Notes under the pieces: generated by a model
What the model saw: the letters and a program-made list of their open reading frames with translations, nothing else
The model's database searches: none
What the model was told of the DNA's origin: nothing
From: Streptomyces olivochromogenes
Lineage (GTDB): Bacteria > Actinomycetota > Actinomycetes > Streptomycetales > Streptomycetaceae
NCBI RefSeq assembly: GCF_001514115.1
Contig: NZ_KQ948460.1
Location: 248,001 to 312,000 of the forward strand
DNA length: 64,000 nt
Direction: 5' to 3'
Part shown: one piece after another, positions 52,716 through 61,424 of the stretch
How the letters are laid out: every line of letters begins with the position of its first letter
Numbering within the stretch: position 1 is the first letter of the stretch
Made by a program: the position numbers and the translations under genes

Positions 52716-53468
52716 TTGATCACCCGAACTGGGAAACCAGACCCGCGCGCAGCATACAAGGCGGTGCATCCCGTGGCACAGCACACGACCGAAGACGTCT
52801 ACGAGAAATTGACGTCGTTGGAGAAAACAGTCGATACCCTCCCCAAGGGGGTCGGCTCGAAAGCCGTCACCTCCGCAGAGCTCGACCAGAAAATAACCTC
52901 CCTGAAGAAGGCGATCGAGGAAGGCCCGAAGGACAAGCCCACGGACCTGAAAGGCGCCATCAGCGAGCTTCCCGTCCTGAAGGAAATAATCGGTATTTTC
53001 AAGGCGAACAGCACCGCCGCGACCCTCATCCTGGCGATCGTGGGATTCAAGGCCTTGTTCGCCACCATCGGCGTGAAATTCCTGGACCTTCAAAAAGTGT
53101 TTCAGGCATTCATCCGCTCGCATGCCGCAGGCAGGGAGGTCACCACCAACGACCGCGGACGCATCACCCTCGCCACCCCCGAACAACCCCAGTCCCCCAA
53201 CCCTCTCCCCTCCGTCGACAACGTCAACGCCGTCAAGGACGCCATTCACGACCTGAACCAGGTGGTGCACACCTACTCCACCCAGGCCCGGAACCTGCCT
53301 TCCCCCCGGTCCATGCGCCAACTGGCCTCGGCCGCCGGACGGCTGACGCGGGCCGCCGAGCAGCACGCGCAGGTCGACCAGCTCGCCCAGTCGGCGCACA
53401 CGCTTGAGCAGCGGTTCACCGCGCTGTCCCGGGTCGTCGCCGATGACGGCGGTGGCAGTGCGAGCTGA
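52716..53468 (+). CDS. coiled-coil / membrane-segment protein of the tail module
   Basis: 250 residues from the first start; GTG 52764 or 52773 fit AAGGCGG better. A helical, Lys/Glu-rich region with heptad-like spacing (VYEKLTSLEKTVDTLP, DQKITSLKKAIEEG) is followed by one hydrophobic helix (AATLILAIVGFKALFATIGV), then a helical C-terminus (MRQLASAAGRLTRAAEQHAQ). It is immediately before the tape-measure-like gene and may be a separated N-terminal part of a tape measure. No firm family. Confidence 0.6.
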   Translation: MITRTGKPDPRAAYKAVHPVAQHTTEDVYEKLTSLEKTVDTLPKGVGSKAVTSAELDQKITSLKKAIEEGPKDKPTDLKGAISELPVLKEIIGIFKANSTAATLILAIVGFKALFATIGVKFLDLQKVFQAFIRSHAAGREVTTNDRGRITLATPEQPQSPNPLPSVDNVNAVKDAIHDLNQVVHTYSTQARNLPSPRSMRQLASAAGRLTRAAEQHAQVDQLAQSAHTLEQRFTALSRVVADDGGGSAS

Positions 53469-53502
53469 CCCAGAGCGGCCATCCATCTGATCGGAGGATC
53501 CC

Positions 53503-54480
53503 GTGTCACTCGTTCGTTCTCTCTCCAGTGCCACCACGGCGCTCAACCGCCTTCGTTCCGCGGCCGGCTCCACCGGCGGCGCGCTGACCACCATCAGGAA
53601 CCGGACCGGGCAGGCCGGCTCAGCGGTGGACAAGCTGCGCGACGGTCTGCGCACCACGGACACGACCCTCGGCAAGTCCAAGGGCGCCACCGACAAGTTC
53701 AAGACCTCCCTCGACCACCTAAAGACCTCCTCCGGGCACGCCAAGAACGCCCTTCGCGACGTCAAGACACAGTCCGACGCCGTGGAGAAGTCCGTCGGAA
53801 GGGCGGGCAAGCAGGCGGGGCAGGGCGGGACGTCCATGGGCGGCTTCGGGAAGGGGCTCAAGGGAGCGTCCCTCGCGCAGAAGGGACTCAACACCGCCAT
53901 GAAGGCGAACGCCTTCGGGCTGATCATGAGTCTGCTCGCGCCGCTCATCTCGCAGTTCATCAACATGGACAAGGTCTCCGCCGCCCTCGCCAAGGGCGTG
54001 AAGTGGGCCTGGAACGCCATCTACGGGGCCGTCAAGAACCACGCCGGGCCGATCAAGTCCGTCATGAAGGGCATCATCAACGCCTTCACCGCCCTGCCCC
54101 GCGCCTACATCAGCGGCCTCAACGCGATGATCGGCGCCCTGAACCGCATCCATGTGAGGATCCCCGGCTGGGTCCCCCACTTCGGAGGCCGCGAGTTCGG
54201 CATCCACCTGCCGATGCTGCCCAACATCCCCACCCTCGCCCAGGGCGGCATCGTGCCCGCCCGCACCGGCGGCACCCTCGCCCTCGTCGGCGAGGCGGGC
54301 GAGTCCGAGGCGGTCATCCCGCTGTCCAGGCTGGAGCGGATGCTCGGCTCGGGCGGCGGCATGCGCCGGCTGGCCGCCGCCGTCGAGGCGCTCGCCGAGC
54401 GGCCCGTCCAGATCGATGTCGACTCCCAGACCATCGCGCGCGCAGTCCTGCTCGGACAGCGCAAGCTCGCCCGGAGGTGA
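53503..54480 (+). CDS. tape-measure-like tail protein
   Basis: 325 residues from GTG 53503 (GGAGG about 9 nt upstream). Long helical, Ser/Thr/Lys-rich first half (NRLRSAAGSTGGALTTIRNR, KFKTSLDHLKTSSG), a hydrophobic centre (NAFGLIMSLLAPLISQFINM), and the C-terminal signature of tape measures, PTLAQGGIVPARTGGTLALV then GEAGESEAVIPLSRL. Tape measures set tail length and are usually 700-2000 residues in siphoviruses; this one would make only a short tail. The hydrophobic part may help membrane penetration. Confidence 0.82.
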   Translation: MSLVRSLSSATTALNRLRSAAGSTGGALTTIRNRTGQAGSAVDKLRDGLRTTDTTLGKSKGATDKFKTSLDHLKTSSGHAKNALRDVKTQSDAVEKSVGRAGKQAGQGGTSMGGFGKGLKGASLAQKGLNTAMKANAFGLIMSLLAPLISQFINMDKVSAALAKGVKWAWNAIYGAVKNHAGPIKSVMKGIINAFTALPRAYISGLNAMIGALNRIHVRIPGWVPHFGGREFGIHLPMLPNIPTLAQGGIVPARTGGTLALVGEAGESEAVIPLSRLERMLGSGGGMRRLAAAVEALAERPVQIDVDSQTIARAVLLGQRKLARR

Positions 54481-54489
54481 GGCAGGACC

Positions 54490-55332
54490 ATGGCCAGGAA
54501 TCTCTGGATCGGCAAGCCCGGTCTGCTGCGGGAAATCGACCAGGCCGCCAGGAACTGGGACCGTACGGCCGAGTTGAACGTCACCGAGTTCAAGTCCCTC
54601 GAAGGGCGGGTCACCACCGTCGCCCCGGCCCGCACGATCCGTCGGCTCAAGCTCTCCTGGGAGTCGCTCGCACCCGGTGACGCCCAGCATCTCTCCCGGC
54701 TGGCCCGCCGCGTCAACGGAGCGGGCGTCCAAGGGAGTTCGCTGACGTCGTACGGGCCACTCGCCGTGCTCGACCCGGCCTCCGTGAATCTGCTCGACCC
54801 GTACCAGGCCGCCGCCCAGAGCAGCGAGCCCGGCGGCAGCGACCACTGGTTCACCGCCACCGGCACCGTGGTCATCAGCCCGTCCGTCAACGACACGGTC
54901 GTCGCCGACTTCCAGGACACCACCCGGATCGGCTGGCGGCACGGCGTGTGGGCGGGCTGGCCGGTGACGCCCGGCATGCAGGTGTCCTGGCTGGTTCCGG
55001 CCGACTGGGATCCGGCCCTCGCCGTCGCGCAGTTGGACTGGAAGACCGCCGACGGCTCATATCTGAGCACGACGGCCGCGAACGGGGCGAGCGTCACCGG
55101 CACCGCACCCGCCGGGGCCGCCTTCGTCACCCCGGTCGGCGGGCCCGGCGCGGCCGGTCTGCGGGGTCTCGCCGGAGCCTGCCTGACCATCGGCGAGAGC
55201 CCCGTCGCGCACGCGCTCGGCGAGGGCTGCCCGGCGATGTCCGTGACGGCGTACAGCGACGTCCCGTCCACCAGGCTGCCGTACCGCAGCGTCAGCCTCG
55301 ACCTGGTGGAGGTGCACGGTGCGGAACTCTGA
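54490..55332 (+). CDS. distal-tail / minor tail protein
   Basis: 280 residues, 9 nt after the tape measure. Beta-rich: NLWIGKPGLLREIDQAAR, VTTVAPARTIRRLKLSWESL, WFTATGTVVISPSVN, GWRHGVWAGWPVTPGMQVSW, YRSVSLDLVEVHGAEL. Size and position match the distal-tail (Dit) or first minor tail protein that connects tube to tip in actinophages. It overlaps the next gene by 14 nt. Confidence 0.75.
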   Translation: MARNLWIGKPGLLREIDQAARNWDRTAELNVTEFKSLEGRVTTVAPARTIRRLKLSWESLAPGDAQHLSRLARRVNGAGVQGSSLTSYGPLAVLDPASVNLLDPYQAAAQSSEPGGSDHWFTATGTVVISPSVNDTVVADFQDTTRIGWRHGVWAGWPVTPGMQVSWLVPADWDPALAVAQLDWKTADGSYLSTTAANGASVTGTAPAGAAFVTPVGGPGAAGLRGLAGACLTIGESPVAHALGEGCPAMSVTAYSDVPSTRLPYRSVSLDLVEVHGAEL

Positions 55333-57700
55333 CGAGGTACTCGCCGACGCCCTCGCCGCCCCCGAACGGGTCCCGGCCCACTCCACCCGGCTCGGCGGCC
55401 GTGAGATGGGCGGGCAGGTGCAGTCCTGGCGGGTGGAACGGGCGTACAGCACCGATGTGCCCGAGGCGCTGCGGGCGTTCTCCGGGAGCGCGGCGGCCCA
55501 GCTGGAGCTGTCGCTCGGCGGAACCGGCGAGCCCGCGCCCCGGCTGTACTCGGCCTGGGCGGGTCGCACCACCGGCGACGTCGTACGCCCCGGGCAGTCC
55601 GTGGTGCACGAGGCGGGCGCGAGCGGCCGTACGGTGCCCGCCTTCCGCGGCACCGTACGGTCCCGTACAGCCGCCTCCGGCAGCGACACCGTCACCGTCC
55701 AGGCGCTGGACGGCGCGGAGCGGCTGCGCGGGCCCGCGCAGCTGCCACGGCCGTACCACGGGCTGCTGCGCGCCCAGCCCGTGGCGACCGCGACCTGGTG
55801 CGCGGACGAACTCCTGCGCCAGGCCGGCGTCCACAGTTGCCCGCCACCCCGCGCCCCCTTCGTCGACGCCGACGTCTCCAGGCCGTTCACCGCGCTCTAT
55901 GCCTCACTGCACGGCGGCTTCAACGCCTCGTACGGGCAGCCCGAGACGCTGCCGGCCCCGTCGGCGTACTCCTGGGTCCGGGACGGGGCGCCGTTCGAGA
56001 TGGCGCTGATGCCGAAGGCGGCCGGGCTCGCGGTCTCCTGGATGCCGCGGTCCCGCTTCGTCGTCGCGGGCAAGGTGTTCCAGGCCGAGGTGCACGTCAA
56101 CACCGCTCTGTCCGTGGGCAACGAGCTCGAACTCAAGCTGATCTACGACCGCAGCGCGGGCGCGTACGGGAACTACGCCCTGAACGTGTACTTCGCCACG
56201 GGCGTCGTGAAGATCACCTCTGGAACGGTCGGCGGGTCGGGCACGGTCGCGAGCTGGACGATCCCCAAGCTCGCCTCCTTGAAGGGCGTGTGGCACCTCG
56301 GGTTCACCGTCGACACCCGTTCGGGCACCGTCGGCGCGAACACCCAGGCGACCGTGTATGCGCGGCTCACCGCGCCCGACGGGGAGTACGTCGTCCCGTC
56401 GACCGGGCCCTACACCTTCACCGAGACATCCGCGCTGCAGCCGCCCTCGGAGCTGTTCCAGATCAACCTGAAGACGGACGTGGCCGTCGAGTGCCTCCAG
56501 GTCACCGACCGGTCGTGGCCCGACCTCTCCTCGTACACCGCCGACGAGTGGGAACAGAAGGGCCGTTGGGTCAAGGGCGCGGTGCTCGACGACGCGACGG
56601 TGCCGCTCTACCACGTGCCGCAGCTCTCCGGCTCCCAGTGGGACGCCCTCACCGAGATCGCCAAGGCCACCATGTCCACCGCCGAGTTCGACGAGCAGGG
56701 TGTCTTCCACTGGCGCGGTCCCGGCCGCTTCCAGTCGGTGCCCGCCCGGCCCGACCTCACGGTCACCACCCGGCGCGACATCGCCGCGCTCACCGTCTCG
56801 GAGGAGATCGACGCCTGCCGCAACCACTGCGAACAGCCCTATCAGGACTGGACCGGCGTCACGAGCACGTACAGCGACACGGTCACCGACACCGTGATCC
56901 GGGAGATCAAGCCAGGCGTCTCGGTGGACGTCGCCTACGCCGTCGCCGAGGACGAGCTCGACATCGGCCCGCTGCAGATCGAGGACGACGTGACACCCGT
57001 CGGCGGACACCGGGTCCGCTTCGGCAGCGCCGCGACGGGCGGCAGCTCGGTCAAGGGCAGCGTGACGGTCAGCTCGCGGCGCGACGGCCCGAACTACGTC
57101 GTCCGGTTCACCAACTACGGTACGGCGAGCGTGTGGACGGTCACCAAGGACGGCAAACCGTCCGTGCAGATCATCCCGCAGAAGCGCGCGCGGGACCCCA
57201 GACAGCGCTCGTTCGCCTGGTACAACACCACCAGCCAGTCCTTCTACGGCAAACAGGTCTACCAGGCGCCCGCGACCGACTGGGTGCAACAGCAGCAGGT
57301 GGCCTCGGACCTCTCGCACGCCATGCTCGACGCCGGCCGCTACCCGGTGCCGGTGCTCGGCGAGGTGGAGGTGCTTCACGACCCGCGCATCCAACTCGGG
57401 GACGTCGTACGGGTGGTGGACCGCAGCGGGGCCGGGCTCGACACGCTCGCCTGGGTCATCGGGATCCGCACCACCTGCCAGGCGGGCACCGCACCCCAGC
57501 AGACGCTGACGCTGCGCGGCACCTCCTACAACGGCGCCCCGGCCGACTCCGGGCTCACCCCGGACGCGCCGGTCGATCCGGCGTACGGCACCCAGCGCAC
57601 GTACGCCCTGATCGACGCGCAGAACGCGACGCTCGACGCCCTGACCACCAGCAAGATCACCTATCGCGACCTGCTCAAGGCACCGGGAGGCGCGGCATGA
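55319..57700 (+). CDS. tail-tip (Tal-like) minor tail protein
   Basis: 793 residues from GTG 55319. A first domain has GGQVQSWRVERAYSTDVPEA, then an insert of about 170 residues with a lectin-like beta fold (FEMALMPKAAGLAVSW, WTIPKLASLKGVWHLGFTVD), then LHDPRIQLGDVVRVVDRSG and TCQAGTAPQQTLTLRG, typical of baseplate-hub or tail-associated proteins. Order after Dit supports the tail tip. The lectin-like insert could bind a wall sugar. Confidence 0.75.
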   Translation: MRNSDEVLADALAAPERVPAHSTRLGGREMGGQVQSWRVERAYSTDVPEALRAFSGSAAAQLELSLGGTGEPAPRLYSAWAGRTTGDVVRPGQSVVHEAGASGRTVPAFRGTVRSRTAASGSDTVTVQALDGAERLRGPAQLPRPYHGLLRAQPVATATWCADELLRQAGVHSCPPPRAPFVDADVSRPFTALYASLHGGFNASYGQPETLPAPSAYSWVRDGAPFEMALMPKAAGLAVSWMPRSRFVVAGKVFQAEVHVNTALSVGNELELKLIYDRSAGAYGNYALNVYFATGVVKITSGTVGGSGTVASWTIPKLASLKGVWHLGFTVDTRSGTVGANTQATVYARLTAPDGEYVVPSTGPYTFTETSALQPPSELFQINLKTDVAVECLQVTDRSWPDLSSYTADEWEQKGRWVKGAVLDDATVPLYHVPQLSGSQWDALTEIAKATMSTAEFDEQGVFHWRGPGRFQSVPARPDLTVTTRRDIAALTVSEEIDACRNHCEQPYQDWTGVTSTYSDTVTDTVIREIKPGVSVDVAYAVAEDELDIGPLQIEDDVTPVGGHRVRFGSAATGGSSVKGSVTVSSRRDGPNYVVRFTNYGTASVWTVTKDGKPSVQIIPQKRARDPRQRSFAWYNTTSQSFYGKQVYQAPATDWVQQQQVASDLSHAMLDAGRYPVPVLGEVEVLHDPRIQLGDVVRVVDRSGAGLDTLAWVIGIRTTCQAGTAPQQTLTLRGTSYNGAPADSGLTPDAPVDPAYGTQRTYALIDAQNATLDALTTSKITYRDLLKAPGGAA

Positions 57701-57840
57701 GCGAAATGCCCCCCGAGGACGCGGTGTCGGCCGACGACGACGGGAACGTGGCACACCCCGTGCCGATCGACAGCTCCTCGGCCCAGGAGGGCGACAGCGG
57801 CACACCCGCCGACCTGTTCCCGCCGGCGCTCGGCGGCTGA
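57697..57840 (+). CDS. 47-residue acidic protein of the tail module
   Basis: The start ATG overlaps the previous stop by 4 nt (ATGA), so it is translated with it. Very acidic, no hydrophobic segment (PEDAVSADDDGNVAHPVPID, SSSAQEGDSGTPADL). Not recognised. Position between tail tip and fibre gene suggests a small assembly factor. Confidence 0.6.
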   Translation: MSEMPPEDAVSADDDGNVAHPVPIDSSSAQEGDSGTPADLFPPALGG

Positions 57841-57888
57841 CCGCGCCGTCCGTCGTCCCCCCTACGTGAGATCCGGAAGGAAGCCCTC

Positions 57889-58533
57889 ATGGCCCTGCTC
57901 ACCCCGCTCGGCAGCCTGCCCTACCCGCAGCCGGCCGACGCCGCGAACATCCCCGTGCACATGCAGTCCCTCGCCGAGGCCGTCGACGGACGCACCGTGC
58001 TGCGTTTCGCCGACGCCGCCACGCGCGACACGAAGGTGACCGCCCCGGTAGCGGGCATGCTGTGCTGGCTCAGCACACCGAAGCAGTACTGGTTCTACAC
58101 CGGCAGCGTCTGGACACAGCTGGCACCCGGCCCGGTCCACAAGGCCAACTCAACCGCAGGCACGACGACTGCGGCGTCGTACGTGGAGTCGCTCACCGGT
58201 TCCACCGGTGATCCGACCGCCGTGACCTTCACCGCCCCGGCCTCCGGCGCGGTGCTCGTCGCGCTGGGCGCGCGCCTGAGCAGCAGCGCCACCGGCACGT
58301 CCTGCTTCATGTCGGCGAACGTCCGGCAGGGCACCACCGTCGTGCTGGCCGCCGCCGACGCCCGTTCGGCGATCTCCACCGGAACCGACCAGTGCTCCGT
58401 GAGCACCCAGTTCCAGGTCACCGGGCTCACCCCGAACGGCGTGTACACGGCAACCGCCGCCTACAAGTCGTCGGCCACCACCGCCACCGCGACCGGCGCC
58501 TACCGCTTCGTGACCGTCACCCCAGTCAACTGA
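57889..58533 (+). CDS. tail fibre / receptor-binding-like protein
   Basis: 214 residues from ATG 57889, with GGAAGGAAG 6 nt upstream. The N-terminus LLTPLGSLPYPQPADAANIP and MQSLAEAVDGRTVLRFADAA is the usual beginning of actinophage tail-fibre or collagen-less tip proteins. The rest is a Thr/Ser/Ala-rich beta domain (FTAPASGAVLVALGARLSSS, QFQVTGLTPNGVYTATAAYK) with two cysteines. Likely the receptor-binding or tip ornament protein; target unknown. Confidence 0.68.
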   Translation: MALLTPLGSLPYPQPADAANIPVHMQSLAEAVDGRTVLRFADAATRDTKVTAPVAGMLCWLSTPKQYWFYTGSVWTQLAPGPVHKANSTAGTTTAASYVESLTGSTGDPTAVTFTAPASGAVLVALGARLSSSATGTSCFMSANVRQGTTVVLAAADARSAISTGTDQCSVSTQFQVTGLTPNGVYTATAAYKSSATTATATGAYRFVTVTPVN

Positions 58534-58543
58534 GGACTCCACC

Positions 58544-59383
58544 ATGGCCACACCCCTGACCGCCGACGCCCTCGCCCGCGCCCTGCGCGACGAGGGCGTC
58601 GTCCTTTCCGAGAGCGGCGACTGGCGTACCCACAACCGCAACAGCCGAGGCGCCTGGGGCCCGGTCCACGGCGTCATGCTCCACCACACGGCCGGCACCG
58701 ACAGCCGGCGCCTGTGCCGCGAGGGCACCGCGGACCTGCCGGGCCCGCTCTGCATCGGCCTGATCACCAAGGACGGCACCGTCCACCTGGTCGGCTACGG
58801 CCGCACCAACCACGCCGGTTCGGGCTCGACCGCGGTCCTGGAGGCCGTACGGGCCGAACGGGCCGCACTGCCCGCCCCCGGACCGGACGCCGTGGACGGC
58901 AACGCCCGCTTCTACGGCTTCGAGATCGAGAACCTGGGCAACGGGCGGGACCCCTACCCGGCCGCCCAACTCGCCGCCGTGGAAAGGCTTTCCGCCGCGA
59001 TCTGCCGCGCCCACGACTGGTCCGCGTCCAGCGTGATCGCACACAAGGAGTGGATGCGCCGCAAGATCGACCCGTCGTTCTCGATGTCCGGGATCCGGCA
59101 ACGGGTGGCGGCCCGGCTCGGCTCCCGCCCGGTCTCCTACGAACCCTTCCCCGGCGCCGCGTTCTTCGCGCTCGGCCGCCGCAGCCCGCTGATCACGGCC
59201 GTCGGCGAGCGACTGGTCGCGGAGGGATGCGGGCGCTACTCGACCGGCCCCGGCCCGGTGTGGACGCAGGCCGACGTCCTGTCGTACGCGGCCTGGCAGC
59301 GGGGGCTCGGCTACGTCGGCAAGGACGCCGACGGCACCCCGGGCCGCACCAGCTGGGACAAGCTGCGCGTCCCGCGCGCATAG
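58544..59383 (+). CDS. N-acetylmuramoyl-L-alanine amidase (phage-type lysin)
   Basis: 279 residues. The amidase-2/PGRP domain (about 20-195) has zinc ligands in MLHHTAG (H47/48), AHKEW (H167) and D176 in KIDPS; the glutamate pair in FYGFEIENLG completes it. The C-terminal 70 residues (FFALGRRSPLITAVGERLVA, WTQADVLSYAAWQRGLGYVG, DGTPGRTSWDKLRVP) are the peptidoglycan-binding module of Streptomyces phage lysins. It cuts the stem peptide from muramic acid. No signal peptide, so release needs the holin at 59434. Confidence 0.92.
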   Translation: MATPLTADALARALRDEGVVLSESGDWRTHNRNSRGAWGPVHGVMLHHTAGTDSRRLCREGTADLPGPLCIGLITKDGTVHLVGYGRTNHAGSGSTAVLEAVRAERAALPAPGPDAVDGNARFYGFEIENLGNGRDPYPAAQLAAVERLSAAICRAHDWSASSVIAHKEWMRRKIDPSFSMSGIRQRVAARLGSRPVSYEPFPGAAFFALGRRSPLITAVGERLVAEGCGRYSTGPGPVWTQADVLSYAAWQRGLGYVGKDADGTPGRTSWDKLRVPRA

Positions 59384-59433
59384 GGGGCCGGACGTACCCG
59401 ACAAGCCCTGGAGCACCCGAAAGGAGCCCGGAG

Positions 59434-59670
59434 ATGAGCGACGCCGGCCGCAGAACCCTGCGTACGACACTCCAGACCCTGTTCGCCCTGATCACCGTCC
59501 TGCCGCTGGTCGCCGACGACCCGCTGATCCGGGACGTACCCGCGCTCACGGCCGTGGTGGGCGGCGCCGCGCTGCTCAGCCGGGTGATGGCGATGCCCGC
59601 GGTGGACCGGCTGCTGCCGGGGTGGCTGCGCGGGCCCTCCCACGGAGAAACCGCCGATGCCGACGACTGA
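59434..59670 (+). CDS. holin-like small membrane protein
   Basis: 78 residues from ATG 59434 with AAGGAG about 9 nt upstream. Two hydrophobic helices (TTLQTLFALITVLPLVADDP and LTAVVGGAALLSRVMAM), short basic link and acidic tail HGETADADD, the plan of class II phage holins. Follows the amidase and overlaps the next gene by 14 nt. It would form the membrane lesion that lets the amidase out. Confidence 0.75.
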   Translation: MSDAGRRTLRTTLQTLFALITVLPLVADDPLIRDVPALTAVVGGAALLSRVMAMPAVDRLLPGWLRGPSHGETADADD

Positions 59671-59911
59671 GGCCGAGAGCGTCGCCCTGGAACTGGAGCG
59701 GCTGCGCCGCTCGGTCGACGTCGGGTTCGCCACCACCCGCGGCGACCTCGCCCTCCTCCTGCAACGCGCGGACCAGACCGACAAGACCCTCGACGAGCAC
59801 GAGTCCCGCATCGACGCCCTGGAACGCACCCGCTGGCCCCTGCCCTCCCTCGCGGCCGCCATCTCGTGCACGGCGCTGGCGCTGACGATCTGGCAGTCGA
59901 TGGGGCGCTGA
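59657..59911 (+). CDS. coiled-coil plus C-terminal membrane helix protein (XhlA-like)
   Basis: 84 residues. An amphipathic coiled coil (ALELERLRRSVDVGFATTRG, LALLLQRADQTDKTLDEHES) is followed by one C-terminal membrane helix (AAAISCTALALTIWQS). The same plan is found in XhlA-type holin partners and in many actinophage lysis cassettes. Last gene of the tail module; a strong hairpin follows. Confidence 0.68.
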   Translation: MPTTEAESVALELERLRRSVDVGFATTRGDLALLLQRADQTDKTLDEHESRIDALERTRWPLPSLAAAISCTALALTIWQSMGR

Positions 59912-59923
59912 CCCCTGATCCGC

Positions 59924-59965
59924 CGAACGCGCGGGAACCCCTCGCCCAGGGCTCCCGCGCGTTCG
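59924..59965. terminator. terminator between the tail module and the sugar-binding gene
   Basis: Perfect 13-bp stem CGAACGCGCGGGA / TCCCGCGCGTTCG with a 16-nt loop, placed between convergent genes. Confidence 0.82.
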
Positions 59966-59976
59966 TCAGGGAAATT

Positions 59977-60015
59977 CGTCAGTGCAGGACGTCGGTGCAG
60001 GTCGTCAGTGCAGGA
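59977..60015. repeat. three 13-bp tandem copies
   Basis: CGTCAGTGCAGGA, CGTCGGTGCAGGT, CGTCAGTGCAGGA, head to tail, ending just before the stop of the sugar-binding lipoprotein gene. Confidence 0.85.
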
Positions 60016-60021
60016 ACACGA

Positions 60022-61149
60022 CTACTTGAGGCCGATCGCCGTGCAGTCCGCCTTGGTCGAGGCCGTGCAGATCTGCTTGACGGTGTAGATGCCGTCCTGG
60101 ATCACCGTCTCCTTGATGTTCGCCTTGGTCAGGGCGACCACGGGCATCAGCTGGGAGGGGATCTTCTTGTTCGTGGGGCTGTCAACCTTGTCGCGGGTGA
60201 GCGCGTCGAACTCGATGCCACGCCCCTGGACCTTCGCCACGGCCATCTCGGCAGCCGCGGTGGCCTCATCCGGGTAGGACTTGTAGACGCTCATGTACTG
60301 CTCGCCCCGGACGATCCGCTGCACCGCGTCCAGCTCGGCGTCCTGGCCGGTGACCGGCGGCACCTTGCTGACGCCCATGGTCTTCAGGGCGTCGATGGCG
60401 GCGCCCGCGAGACCGTCGTTGGCGGAGTAGACACCGGCGATGTTGCTGAGGCCGATGGCCGAGATGGCCTTCTCCATGTTGGCCTTGCCGACGACCGGGT
60501 CCCAGTCCTTGGTGTCGTACGTCTTGGAGATGACGACCTTGCCGTTGAGCTCACCCAGGGCGCCCGCCTTGAACTGCGCCGCGTTCGGGTCGGTGGGCGA
60601 ACCGTTCATCATGACGATCTTCTTCGTGGAGGCGTTGGTGCCCAGCGCCTCCAGGAGGGCCTTGCCCTGCACCTGGCCGACGAGCTCGTTGTCGAAGGAG
60701 ATGTACGCGTCGATCGGGCCCTGCGCCAGACGGTCGTAGGCGATGACCGGGATGCCCGCGTCCTTGGCCTTCTGCACGTCGCTCGCGATGGCCTTGGAGT
60801 CCACCGCGTCGACGAGGATCACGTCGACCTTGTCGCTCACCATCTGCTGGAACTGCTGGCTCTGCTTGGACGCGCTCTGCTCCGCGTTGGCGGCTTCGAC
60901 CTTGCCCTTGCCGTTGGTGAGCTTGGCGACCTGCTGCTCGATGATCGGGTGGTCGAACTTCTCGTAACGGGTGTTGGCCTTCTCAGGGAGGAGCAGACCA
61001 ACCGTGATGTCGTCACCCTTGGTCGGGCTCGCCTTGGTGTTGCTGCCGCCGATCCCGTCCACGACACCGCAGGCGGCGAGGGAGACGGTCATCGCGGAGC
61101 AAGCCAGGGCTATGGCGGTACGACGAAGCCGGGTGTTACGAGTGTTCAC
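60022..61149 (-). CDS. sugar ABC-transporter substrate-binding lipoprotein (XylF-like)
   Basis: 375 residues. Lipobox TVSLAAC; mature type I periplasmic-binding fold of the peripla_BP_4 class: ITVGLLLPEKANTRYEKFDH, VDVILVDAVDSKAIASDV, IPVIAYDRLAQGPIDAYISF, GVYSANDGLAGAAIDALKTM, TGQDAELDAVQRIVRGEQYM. The aspartates and arginines are those of xylose- or multiple-sugar-binding proteins. No ABC permease or ATPase genes follow, so it must use a transporter encoded elsewhere or act as a sensor. In S. coelicolor a similar gene sits beside hspR (recalled). Confidence 0.9.
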   Translation of the reverse strand: MNTRNTRLRRTAIALACSAMTVSLAACGVVDGIGGSNTKASPTKGDDITVGLLLPEKANTRYEKFDHPIIEQQVAKLTNGKGKVEAANAEQSASKQSQQFQQMVSDKVDVILVDAVDSKAIASDVQKAKDAGIPVIAYDRLAQGPIDAYISFDNELVGQVQGKALLEALGTNASTKKIVMMNGSPTDPNAAQFKAGALGELNGKVVISKTYDTKDWDPVVGKANMEKAISAIGLSNIAGVYSANDGLAGAAIDALKTMGVSKVPPVTGQDAELDAVQRIVRGEQYMSVYKSYPDEATAAAEMAVAKVQGRGIEFDALTRDKVDSPTNKKIPSQLMPVVALTKANIKETVIQDGIYTVKQICTASTKADCTAIGLK

Positions 61150-61424
61150 ATCAGGTGCCTTCCGGGCGAGGTAGCTGCTTTGCGACCCAGGTGGCTGAAA
61201 GCCAACGCGGCGATCACCTCAGCGTCAAGGAGTAACCACTTAACGAGATGGCAACAGCATTCTGTGTTCCCCAAGTGAACACGATGGGAAGGGGGTGCGC
61301 CGCCACTTCCACAGAACCCCTCTGATTGACTTGCGTCACTCGCTTTCCGGCGGCATACAACCCTCCTCCACGTCCGGGAGTCTCGAAGGTGGCCGCACAC
61401 ATCGCAGCATGAAACAGGGGACGG

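Noticed and set aside
51344..59911. Complete prophage
   Set aside because: No integrase, terminase, portal, capsid, major tail or replication genes, and no flanking attachment repeats were found.
51344..59911. Contractile injection system (eCIS or R-type tailocin)
   Set aside because: No sheath, baseplate spike, or AAA+ ATPase; the genes match non-contractile tails.
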